From assembly GCF_000764305.2 (NCBI RefSeq), contig NW_025937992.1:344358-408357 (forward strand): DNA of 64,000 nucleotides, in the 5' to 3' direction. Shown here one piece after another: positions 12,601-23,400 of this stretch; within the stretch, counting starts at the first letter, position 1, and every line of letters begins with the position of its first letter. Source of the DNA: Hyalella azteca (lineage: Eukaryota; Arthropoda; Malacostraca; Amphipoda; Hyalellidae). The position numbers and the translations under genes were made by a program. Under the pieces are notes generated by a model. It had not been told where the DNA came from. It did not search any database and saw only the letters and a list, made by a program, of their open reading frames with translations.

Positions 12601-14440
12601 GCTTTCGGTGAATCCTGGTTTCAGTAGACCAATGTTATCTCATCTTTAGAACAAGTCTTACAAGTTTTTTAATAGATTACGTAAATTTAATACTTTGCCA
12701 ATTGCTCGTGTAGCTGAAGGCTCACAGATGCTTACTAGAAGAATGAGAACCTTGACTCCCTCTGTAGATTTTTTATGATGACCTCGTGAAGGGCACCGGC
12801 ACTACGAGACTTTGAACTTGTTTAGAATTTGTTTTTGTTGCTTTCACTTGTGAATTTTTTACGCAATCTCCCAAAGGAAACTCCGCAGGTCTCCCTGAGG
12901 GCCTTGTACCTGACTCCTTAGGAAGACACCACACTTCTCCCCAAGGGCTATCACGTGACTGAAAAAAATCCTTCACTGGTCTCTCTATGAAATTTCCACG
13001 TGTAATCTCTGTATGGAAATACCACAGTTTAACCTATGGTACCACTTAATGTCTCCCAATAAGCCGCGCAGCAAACATCTGTAGATGCGCGGAGCACAGC
13101 TGTACCTGACTGTACATTATTATGCCTAAATAAACTTGTTGATTGTACTGCTTCAATATAAGGATTCAACGGTCTACATTTAATTCTTATCTCGCTTGTC
13201 ACATAGCTTAATTGATGGTTAACCATAATTGAGATTGAGATTTTATTTTGTACATGGTGATTGGTTTTGTTGTTCTCCAAATCCCGCGCTTGGCAATTGT
13301 ATTTACTGTGGATATTTTTATCGGATGTTATTGATCTCACTCCCTGAACTTTATGATTCGTGCCGAGCTTAGTTTCCAGTGTACTTATTTTTTTACATTT
13401 TTATCATCATCCGTCAGGGATAAAACAGATGACAAAAAAAATGGAAAAATTGCAATATAAGTATCTAACTTTTCATGAAATAGAAGAGGAGGTTTACTAT
13501 TCTCGAAAAGAGGATTCTATCCTCTTTTGCAGTTTATTCTGGAAGATTCTGCAGTTGGTTGGAGAACGCTGGAAACGGGCCAAGTTGTGTCATAATTTTG
13601 CATAGAGCGTTCGAAATCTCGATGTTGTAGCTACTGAATGCATATAATGTTACTAATGTTACTCGGAATGATTTGCGATTCTTGTGGGCAGGGTTTCAAC
13701 TAATACACAGTGAATTCCTTCGACATTTTAATGTTTTACATTTGTAAATGGCGCATGAAAGCCATGAAAAAATTTGTAAATATCACTATGTTTACACAAA
13801 TAAAAAGTTGAAAGTTTTAACATTATCTCGTGAAAAATAATTATGGGTTTGGAAAAATGTCGTGTGACAACATTTTTATATTTTGATTGTGTGATTATCC
13901 GGCTTGAAGAAATGCTGCAATATTATTAATTAGATAACCCTGTCTTTTTCTGAATACAAAAGCCATTTAAAATTTGTCGGTCTGTCAATTGCACATTTTG
14001 AATTTCCTGTTTTGATGGAAGATCGATAATTTTAGTGTCGCTCATCCATAAACATATTAAAACTGGAAATTCACAGGCAAGTTCCCTTCTCTTGATGAAT
14101 AAGACAAAAATTCAACTTATCGACAAAATCTTAGCAACAGATCGAGGCACCGAGTCTAGGTAGACGCGATCGGCAGCACTCACCTAGAGTGACCTGTGAA
14201 TTTGAACGAACTTTAAACCTGCCTTGCACAGCCAGGGTAGTGAGACATTTTATAATACTGGTTTCTGAATAGGGAAATTAATCGAGTGTAATGACTCAAA
14301 AGTCGAATGAAATGCCTTAAAAAATTGTGCGGTTCACGAACATCTCATTTACGTTGATGCATAGATGACACGAAGTTATCCTAAGTTATAGAACTGTAGT
14401 CTGTATGTAGTGAAAAAATTTCCTTACTAAGGACATATTT
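9656..14440. other. AT-rich unique DNA, no gene recognised
   Basis: Frames up to 103 codons occur, such as minus 13340-13029, but none shows a domain, a signal peptide or protein-like composition. A GC-richer patch lies at about 12780-13020. A GATC run sits near 12218-12230. Confidence 0.5.
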
Positions 14441-14460
14441 TTTCGACATTCAATTTTTAA

Positions 14461-14550
14461 TAATATAATTGGATCGTAAATATTTTTCATAATATAATTG
14501 TATCGTAAATTTTTTTCAGAATATTTTCTCATAATTGTATCGTAAATTTT
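14461..14550. repeat. Three-copy short tandem repeat
   Basis: A core of ATAATTGTATCGTAAAT type occurs three times (near 14461, 14490 and 14531), with spacing of about 29 and then about 41 bases because of an inserted segment. It is AT-rich and imperfect. Confidence 0.65.
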
Positions 14551-16954
14551 CAAAATTTACCAGAAATATTCTAGCTGTTGATGAATTCTGTAATACAAAT
14601 CTATGTTGATGTATCATTTTTTAAACACTAACATGATTATTCACCTCAAATTAATATCGCTAGGGATTCTGCCGCGCATTAACGTCTTATAAAAGGCTAC
14701 GAATATCTGATATGTTGCTTTCATATCTTGCAATGATTTGCGACGATGTTTAGGAGATTAATTAAGAAGCGGTATGCTACATTGGTACCACCTGTCGTAT
14801 TGTAAGTTTATCAGTTAGTCATAGGGTTAATTACTATCAGTAAATAAGTGAATACGACGTGAATGTTTGTAATAAATAACGGAAAGCAAAGAAAGATGAA
14901 ACTCCACCCGGATATGTAAATGCATAAATTTTGTATGGTATGTTATGTACACGGAAAATCGTGGTTCAAGAGTTAATTAACATGTAGCCATTAAATAATC
15001 GATTTATTTCTTGTATTCGTTTCAAATTATAGACAGCTTGGAAGTTTGTATAACATTAATAACTTTAGAATTGCTTTGAGGATTTCTAGTTGAAGTTTGG
15101 TGCTAACGACGTTTGAATATGCTTGTGGTTTTAGGGAGTTTTGAAAACTGAATTGTTTCTGTTTGATTGCCCTAGCTGTATTTAGTTGGACAGCACCAAG
15201 TAATTTGTTGCTAATTCACTATTTGAAAAGTGTTTTGACCTTGGGTGAATTTTTTTTTATGCATCTGAACTTTGCCTGTTTTCTTATTCTTTTTGATTTT
15301 ACCTTGTTTTTCTTTTATATTTGCCCAAATATCTTGGTGACTATTGTGTTTTGTTTGGAACAAAGCAAATTTCGATAGATTGAAGATGCGATCACATAAA
15401 ATTACTACTATTAACGCAGAGAAGAAAAGGTTTAAGGAGCCATATTCCATATTATGAACCTGACATTTTTCTAACACTTTGAACATTCTATATAGAAAGT
15501 TCAATATAAATATTATTATGTGTACACGAAATGATTTATTTTCTGCCTAATAACTTGTGGTTGATAATTTTTTATTATAAATTTATATAATAATTTTTTA
15601 TTAATCTGCTAAAAGAGAGAGAGAGCTTATAATGTTGCTTCAGTTGCAGGCACCCTGACACTCTCAAAATTTCATGGGGCAATAGGCCACGTGTGCAGCG
15701 CAATGTCGTGTAATTCCTGACAAAACGTGACTTTGAATTAAACAAATTTTTAAACCTGAAACTTATTCAACTTTGGGTGTTACTTCCTCGCAAATTGTTT
15801 TTATTTCATAATGTTAGATAGAAAATTCCATTGTACAAAGCCCCTATTGGTTGAATGGGGTGGAAATACTCTCGTGTGTTTCAGCGAAAGAAAACATTTT
15901 TTATAACGAAATTGTGTTATAATAAAATTATGATAAGAATATTATTGTTTATTTCGTTGTTATGTTCTAGCGAGACGCTGCTGGTCTATTGTCCTACTTT
16001 GATTATTTTCTAAGTTTGTTCTTCAGCAACTTAAGTGAAGACTGATTGCAGATAAAAATATATATGCGTAGCAAACGCTATGTATGATTAATTTTTTATC
16101 TGCGTCATTTTTCCAGAAATCTAAATAAAAATGGCAAAATGATTGGTGTGTAACGGGTTTTCTTTTATATTCGGAATTTAAAATGTCTAATTTTATTATG
16201 TTTTAAATATGATTCAGATAGAGCTTTTAATTTGATCTTATAAATCACAAGAAAATTCAAAAGTTTTGTTTTCAAATTCTATGTATTTGTATATCATTAG
16301 GATACTTTGTGTGTAAAATTTATATCGTTGTGTTCTGGTCTATATTTTGATCATTAAAGTATTCGAAAATGGATCGATGTGATTTTTTCCCCTTTCCTAT
16401 TTCCGTTCAGTAAAGAAAAAATGTAGAGTTCAACTTCCTTACTGGTACAAATCATTTTTTTTATTTACGGTGTCAGAGAAGCGTTTCGTCAAGGTTAAGA
16501 ACAATCCAAATTTTATTTGCACATTTGTGATTTTCACGCCGTTCGCTTAATTAAGTAATTGGATGGTTTAATTGCGGAGGTTTTTGCGGAGGTTTTCATT
16601 TTTAAAACCATCAACGTACTACAAAGGACGAGGTTACATCGATTAAAAATGAGATTCCTCCCTTGAGGTAAAGTTAAGAAGTGACAAGTAAATTATTCAT
16701 TTGTTATTTAAATTCGAAAATTTGCTTGCTCGAGTTTAAGAAAAATGACCTCAGGTACATGCTGGCTACCTAAGCTGGAAAATGATGGCTTGGTTGTCAG
16801 TTCTATCTAATGAGTTTGATCACAATATAGTAAAATTTCAATTGCCGAACTGAATACAAATTTGTATCATAATATTATAACGTTCATTGTTTTATATGGA
16901 TATGAATAAATATTTTAAGCACGAAGGTGACTAGCATGTACTGAAATCAAGAAA
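14551..16954. other. AT-rich unique DNA, no gene recognised
   Basis: Frames at 15163-15378 (plus) and 15504-15211 (minus) overlap each other in T-rich sequence. Their products are compositionally biased, with no recognisable domain. A short GA run lies at 15615-15625. Confidence 0.5.
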
Positions 16955-17016
16955 ATTAATCAGTTAGATTGTTAGAAGATCATTAATTAATCAGTTAGAT
17001 TGTTAGAAGATCATTG
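16955..17016. repeat. 31-bp perfect tandem duplication
   Basis: A 31-bp unit beginning ATTAATCAGTTAGATTG occurs twice head to tail at 16955 and 16986. The near identity points to a recent duplication by slippage. Confidence 0.85.
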
Positions 17017-20000
17017 ATTGACGTGGAAAGATTATAAATATGCCAGTATGATTTAGATAAACCTGATACAAAATTGATTCGTTGAAATATATCAAATATA
17101 TAGCAAAAACTAACCTGTAAACTTTTCTTTGGCTAGACATTAAATTTGAATGGAATTGCATCTTTTTAGGATCTTGAATAAAGATTTAAAGAAAAATATC
17201 AAAGTTTACTTTTATACGGCTGAAGTTTTTATGGGTTGAAATTTGATTGGTAGAATGAGTTTGATGAATCACAAACGACATTAGAAGATTCGCTTGGTCG
17301 AACTGCTTTTATGAAAACGACAGAGTTGAAATTGGTAAAATAAATTATAGGGACGACAAGCGATGATTTATTGTCTTTTATTTGATCGAAAAAGACGCTT
17401 TTTTGGTTTTCAGTAAGTGATTCACATTGATTTATCATTATGAATTTTAATTTATCTTATCATATATTTCAATAATTCAAAATTTACAAAATGCCTAAAT
17501 TTATCAAAATTGTAATTATAGGAGGAAGATTAAAATTTCATCAATTAAATCAATTAATCGGTTGATAGATTTATTCGGAAATAATATTAGCTTCAGAGCT
17601 GGTGCTTTGGAAGTGAACTTTTTAAGCAAAGTGACAATTATTTCAATTTCTTTCTCGATAAATTGAATGATAGGCAAGATATTGTGTGCATCCCAAAGCA
17701 GGAATGAAAATATTGACCCGATGTTGCAAGAAAAGAATAATTTGAAAAATATCATTAGTATTGAAGCAAATAGTGTCGTGGAGCCTTCTCCAAGAGATAA
17801 TTAAATCTCAAGAGCATTATCCGTAGATCATAAGCGCCTACTGATATTCTCCTCGATCGCCAGCTTCCACGTTTATTTACGTACGCATATCCGTAGACTT
17901 TTTTCATCTTCGCAACAGCTGAACTGAGAAAGGCTATATGCGTGAACGAAACCTAACCGAACCTAGCTGGCTCGATCATAATTAATAAAAGTATTGTCAA
18001 GTTATCAACCCTTTTTATGAAAAAAGGCAAAATTTCATTCGGAAAGAAATGAATTTAAAAAATAAAGAATTTATCCGATAAACCTACCCATTATAGGACC
18101 ATTGAGCTATTATACAAATAATGATCAACGAGAACGTCCTGTGCTGAGTAAGCCTGTGCTCTTTATTGAATGTTTACAAATGTTTTGATCTATTCTGAAA
18201 AGTGTTATTCTCTGTCCCAATTAAGAGACAATGAAAGACTGTTCAGCACGTTAAATAGCTAGCTTCCTTTGAGCTACGATGTATTTTTAAATAAAACAAT
18301 TGCTTCACGCATTTCTTTTTTTAAGACACAAAGGCATCGCCTATAACTCGTGATTTTTCTCTTCGCTCGAAAAGCCCAGATTTTATTAGCTATGTATAAT
18401 AAAAGAAAACTCACGACCGTAAGCGTTTGAAAAGTGAATAAATATTTCATTTTCATATATCGAGCAACTATATTCCATGAGATCCATCTCTCTATCGTCG
18501 TCATTTCAACCAAACTGTCAAAATTGAACATGAAGGCATCATTTATTCCAGCAAATACTACCATTATTGAATAGATTTAAAGGATAATTTTGTTAAAAGC
18601 GACTGGAGTGCGATTAGCTCAAAAGGAATGAATTCACATTTATAACGATTGACATAGAAATACTGTAGTTTTAAACAGCATTTATCTTAAGAATATCATA
18701 ATTGTCGTTGAGAATCTGGCCTAAGGCTTTCCTTTGTGTCGCGTGCTCCTGCTCGCGCCCCTTCGAACAAAGGGAGCTTGTTTTGTCTACTAAATTGCTT
18801 GCTGTTCCTCCAAGACGGCCTTTAGAAACACTGACAAATGATGCCTCTAGTCGAGGTCCCTTATCGTGCATCATCTTGCTCGAAAATCTTCCGAGTGACA
18901 TGGAAGGCCAGTCGTCGAATATCTTCAGGCCACACATGCTGGGGAATATTACTCACAGGTGTCGCATCTTTGCCTAAGATTGCGTTCAACTTAGATATTT
19001 GAAGACACCTCTTCCAAATTTTCAATAGCAATTTGTCTTTTTACTCAGATAAGAACATTTTCTAAGTTTTCAATGAATTATTTTTAACCAAATTTGTTCA
19101 AAGTATCCTCCTAAAATTATCTCTCTCTATATAAGAAGCTTATTGACCACCTCCTCTAATAGTCAAAGGCTCACTGTCAGCTGATAAATAATTAACAGTT
19201 GCGTGTTTTTTTACCTTTGGGTTGTTTTTTGATGAACATAGGGGCATGGTCATTCTTCCTTATTAAATCTTTGGCCTATATATATAGCTTCGTCAAAAAT
19301 TTTGTAGATTCACGTGAAAATATATTCAAGACTGAATGAATATGAATAGTAAAAATTCGACGTTGTGATACTCACTTAATCGGATCGAGTCAGTAGAAAA
19401 CGAGCATCGCCGGAACACGGCAAAGCGCTATTAGGTTCAGTACGTCTGTGAAATTTATATGTAAACTATTTAGAGCCACCGAATTGTCGGTGGAGGCCTC
19501 CTTCGCCCCGATTTGTGATAGGAGCTGGAGTTGGTGTGAACGCAGGATGGCCGTTTCGAGAAACCCTGCAATTTCACGGGACGTTGCATCTAATCGTGCG
19601 ACATCCGCCTTCCTTGCTACGTTCCAGGTGAGATCTGCAATATTTCCCAAGGATTTTCTCGGGTCTTCAGCGAACGCGGTATCACCGAAACGAAAGATGA
19701 TGACCAATGAGACATTGAATAGCTTGGCTGCATCTGTAGGAGAAATTAATATTAGTAGTAGTGATTTTATTATTCGGTCCTTGGAAATTAATCAGAGTAA
19801 TAAATTTTTTGAAGATTTTTATTTTTTGTTTTCCTAAGGTAGGTCTTTAATTTTATCTGAGAATCAAATGAAGAGCAAGATTCACTTACGTTGTAGAATT
19901 TATCAACCCTGCTGGTTATTCTGGAAATTGATACATTTTAATTGACAAAAATCTTTTATGTGTTCAAAAAATCGCAGTGATTTTATTACCTTTTTAACTT

Positions 20001-20120
20001 CTCAGCTTAACCTATTTTCCAAGATGTAGCAAATAACATTGATGTATTTCTCACAGATAATTTGTTAATTATGCGCATAATCATTGTCATCCGTATTTTT
20101 TTTACTCATGAAACTGTGTA
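17017..20120. other. Unique DNA, no gene recognised
   Basis: The longest frames are 19448-19837 (plus, 129 codons) and the overlapping 19707-19390 (minus, 105 codons) in a GC-richer patch at about 19.4-19.7 kb. A similar GC-richer patch at 18.7-18.97 kb is open on both strands. Neither shows a motif I know. They could be fragments of old genes or conserved non-coding blocks. Confidence 0.4.
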
Positions 20121-20123
20121 CTG

Positions 20124-20185
20124 ATGAAACCTCGTAACTTTGAAGAAATCTACTTTATCTAGCAGCCTATATATAATCCAGTTAA
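20124..20185. repeat. Left copy of a local duplication (empty-site paralogue)
   Basis: The sequence from TGAAAC at 20124 through CTTTGAAGAAATCTACT to AGCCTATATATAATCCA near 20180 matches the two flanks of the transposon at 21247-22533. Those flanks are about 21199-21246 on the left and from 22534 on the right. This copy has no transposon, so it shows roughly what the insertion site looked like. A few substitutions and a 2-base length difference separate the copies. Confidence 0.75.
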
Positions 20186-20790
20186 TCATTTCACGGCTCA
20201 AATATTGGTCTCATTTTTTCCTTTTAGTACTAAATGAAAGATCCGCTTTGACAGCGTGGCTGGAAGTAATGTACCTCGATCACTGTTTATAATTTCCTTA
20301 ATTAAATCCTCAGTCATTCTCAATTCACAAAAGACGTAATACAAATTTCAAAAAAATTAAAATCAAGGAACTAAAGAAGAACAATAAAAATTACAGATCA
20401 GCGATAGCGGCTTAATCTCGTGCTTACTCATCGTACTTGATCAACATTATGTATACATTATCGTAGGAGAATCTGCGGATCAAAAATTTCACTCAAACTT
20501 CATCAGAATTTTTTTTAATAACATGAAGAATTCTAGTTAATTCTTTGTGTCACCTATTTCTGTTTCTACGTTATCAGAAATAAAAATTTTTGGAATATAA
20601 ATAACTGATATTTGCACGAAACTGTGAATAGGGAAGGTAAAAACTCTGTTGGATGAAACTCATATTTCGTATGTTTCTTGTCCTTATTGACTCAAATGAA
20701 AACTCGACATGTTGGCATTTATCTTGCACCGAAATAAGAAAATGCTGATATGAAGTTAAGAAAGCTAGTCGTAGAAGAGCTTGTACTTGA
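20186..20790. other. Unique AT-rich DNA
   Basis: No gene recognised. An 84-codon minus frame (20828-20574) runs into the neighbouring repeat array and has no recognisable feature. Confidence 0.5.
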
Positions 20791-21075
20791 CCTGGAGCCA
20801 TTTTAGTCTCAACAAAGTCTGTAGCCATCCGAGTCTACACAATTCCTTTGGCCATCGCAGTCTATTCTGATCCTGGAGTAATCTTAATCTATAATGATCT
20901 TGGAGCCATCTGAGTCTGTACTGATCCTAAAGCCATCGGAGTCTGTACTGGATCCTAAAGCCATCTGAGTCTGTACTGGATCCTAAAGCCATCTGAGTCT
21001 GTACGGGATTCGAGAGCCGTCTGAGTCTGTACTGGATCATCGAGCCATCACAGTCTGTTCTGAATTATTAGCTAT
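20791..21075. repeat. 28-bp minisatellite, about 9-10 diverged units
   Basis: The core AGCCATCTGAGTCTGTACTG is spaced exactly 28 bases apart at 20941, 20969 and 20997 (measured at GTCTGTACTG). Diverged units extend on both sides. Many units contain GGATCC or a variant. The central units are nearly identical and the outer ones degenerate, the usual pattern when expansion is centred in an array. Confidence 0.9.
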
Positions 21076-21246
21076 TCAAGTCTGCAGAGAACTGTTTATC
21101 AATCATCATGGAGTGGTTCGTTAAGCCGTTACAATCTGTAGAGGTTCATAACCAAGCTATAGATGAAAACTCGAACCTATATCTGAAGCAGAGATCTTAT
21201 GAAACTTTGTGACTTTGAAGAAATCTACTCTATCTAGTAGCCTATA

Positions 21247-21279
21247 CAGGGTCCGTCATACTTATGGCGACGCATGTTT
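21247..21279 (+). repeat. Left terminal inverted repeat of the DD37D element
   Basis: This 33-bp repeat begins CAGGGTCCGTCATA and pairs with 22501-22533. It lies beyond the 3' end of the transposase gene and would bind the transposase N-terminal domain. Confidence 0.93.
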
Positions 21280-21359
21280 TTTGTTATTTCTCAATGAAAC
21301 AAACAGGTGCATTGTTTTTTATTGGATGAGCTAGTAGCCAAGAATTACCTGAACAATAC

Positions 21360-22380
21360 TCAGACATAGTTATTCAATATAACCACCCTTATTTTTAATG
21401 ACGGCCTCCAATCTATACGCGGGAAAGATTCACAGGAGACACGCAGCATTTCTTGAGGGATCAAGTCCCACTCTCGTGTCAATTTAGACTTAAAAATATC
21501 CAAAGAATCATGAGGTGCTCTGCAGACACTACTCTCTAAAATAGCCCACACAGAAAAGTCGAGAGGATTCAGATCAGGGTTTCTTGAGGGCCGTTCATTT
21601 TTGCTAATGATCGCTGGGATGTGGCCCTGAATCCAGTTTTGGGTCATGTTTGAGCCATGTGATGGGGCAGAGTCTTGTTGAAAACTCCATGGTGAGCAGT
21701 TGAAGTGTTTACGGGCCCAAGGTAACAACACAGCTTCCAAAATGTCCGAAATGTATCGCTGACTGTTCAATTTCACTCCTGAGGGCACAAAAACGAGTGG
21801 GGACCTCCCAGTGGCGGTTACCGAGGCCCAAACCAGCACAGACATGGGATTTTGACGTCGTGTTGCTGTTCTGGTTGCCACAGATCCAACCCGACTCCAA
21901 ACTCTGTTATTTTGACGGTTAACGCTTTGTTCAATGTCAAATTTTTTCTCGTCACTGAACACCAAGTTGGGCAGCGTGCATTCTCCATGAGATCCAGAAT
22001 GTGCTGGCATCTTTCGAGCCTCATTCGATCATGACGGTCTGTTAGTTCATGCCTTGTTTGCATCTTGTAAGGGGATATTTTGAGATCATCTTTGCGGACT
22101 CTACGCATTGATGTCTGACTGACTCCTGCTTCTGCAGCCAATTTTGCAGCTGAGCGACAAGAGTTTCTCCTCAACTTCTCCCTCGTGTTTTTGACCAATT
22201 GTTTTGTTCGGACACTTCGTTTCTTTCCTTGACCAGCTCGATTGCATGTTTCACCAGTTTTCTTGAATTTTTTACCCCCTTCCATACAGTTTCACGACGA
22301 ATTTGGAGCTTTTTTGCAAAGACTGAATTACTCACGCCTTTTTCATGAAGGGTTACAATTGCATTTCTATCTACTGCCAT
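21360..22380 (-). pseudogene. DD37D Tc1/mariner transposase, two frameshifts
   Basis: The gene starts at the ATG at 22380 (MAVDRNAIVTLHEKG) and ends at 21360. This span is about 340 codons, the usual size for the family. The first frame carries a helix-turn-helix (KGVSNSVFAKKLQIRRETVWK). The reading frame changes near a run of five C at 22275-22279. The second frame, to about 21985, carries a second DNA-binding segment (SAAKLAAEAGVSQTSMRRV). A further change near 21985 leads into the catalytic domain. There the acidic residues lie in FSDEKKF, QQDSAPSH and NPDLNPLDFSVW. Ninety-two residues separate the first two aspartates and 37 separate the last two, giving DD37D. The triad is intact but the two frame changes should prevent a full-length product, unless one is a sequencing error in the C run. 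The enzyme would cut and paste at TA sites. Confidence 0.93.
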
Positions 22381-22500
22381 AAGTAATAGTAAATTTAGAC
22401 ACCTTAGACTTCTGCAATATAAAATAGATGAATTAATAGATGATATTAAGCTTCATTATAAAATAAAAGTCTCCTAGAAACCAATTTATTTTTATATAGC

Positions 22501-22533
22501 AAACATCCGTTGCCATAAATATGGCGGACCCTG
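22501..22533 (-). repeat. Right terminal inverted repeat of the DD37D element
   Basis: Read on the minus strand it begins CAGGGTCCGCCATA and matches the left repeat at 29 of 33 positions. It lies upstream of the transposase start, so it may also carry the element's promoter. Confidence 0.93.
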
Positions 22534-22535
22534 TA

Positions 22536-22840
22536 TATGATCCAATTTAATTACTTGCTTAATTCCATCATAAGCTCGCGGAGCCTACATTTTAAGGATG
22601 TAATGTAACGGAGTAGCTTCCTCGTAAATTTGATGTAAACTTTCGTTCAAAATGCGATTGTGATGTGAAGTTACACTTAAATCTGTTACCTGAATCTTGA
22701 TGTTGAAGAATGCTCCTCTAAAATGTATTTATGAACCAGACAATACTTGTACTGAGCTGTTGTTTTGCAGAAAGGAAAGGCTTGTTGTATTAACCATAGA
22801 CCTGATGGGTAATCTTCTTAACTGTTAAGCTTTAGGCAAG
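22536..22840. other. Right flank of the DD37D insertion
   Basis: The first bases after the TA continue the sequence also seen near 20172-20190, confirming the junction. The rest is unique with no gene recognised. Confidence 0.5.
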
Positions 22841-23400
22841 AGGCAGACTTTCCACTGACAACCTTTAGCGATGTTCCCGATGTTCCTTCGTCCGAAATGC
22901 GAAGCGAAAAACAGCGCGACGAACAATTACATACGGTAGCGGTTAGAATCTTAGCCGCATTGTATAGCCTCGGATACGAAATTTTTTCACCTGCGTTCGA
23001 ATGATCAATTTAACAATATGTTTTCAGACACATTAACCTTCGTCAATGCTATTCGTGCCTAAAACCTGGCAGCAAGCAAAGGATTAAACGCGACCAGATT
23101 AATGCTTCAGCCAGGCTCCTGAATGAGCCGCCTTATAATCTGTGGAGCGTTAATTTTTGCGCGATTAGTTCTTGGAGCTCCTAATGTATTTAGGCTGCAT
23201 TATTTAGTGTTACTCTGTGTGTGCGAGTCCCAGGACACTTCTGATGTCGTAATACATGAACAACTTCTCGGAAACTTTCGTTGAAGCTTCCATGAATTAT
23301 TATTGTTAGTGATTAGTCGACGTACAGTCCACGCCAAACCTTCTGCTTCGAAGATTATGGGACGCTTGAACCTATAGTGCTTCGGCCTAAATATTATGTG
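22841..23400. other. GC-richer island, possible regulatory element
   Basis: This stretch has visibly more CpG and GC than its AT-rich flanks but only short open frames. The pattern suits a conserved non-coding or promoter-proximal element more than coding sequence. No motif is diagnostic. Confidence 0.3.

Larger units (their letters stand above)
21245..22535 (-). mobile_element. DD37D (maT-type) Tc1/mariner element, 1287 bp, non-autonomous by frameshift
   Basis: The element runs from CAGGGTCCG at 21247 to CGGACCCTG at 22533, flanked by TA on both sides (21245-21246 and 22534-22535). TA is the duplicated target of the Tc1/mariner superfamily. The terminal inverted repeats are 33 bp (21247-21279 and 22501-22533) with 4 mismatches. 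The only gene is a transposase on the minus strand filling most of the interior. The total length of about 1.3 kb is normal for the superfamily. A related sequence without the insertion lies at 20124-20185, which supports the boundaries independently. Confidence 0.95.

Noticed and set aside
21852..22034. 60-codon plus-strand frame inside the DD37D element
   Set aside because: It is the antisense shadow of the transposase pseudogene.
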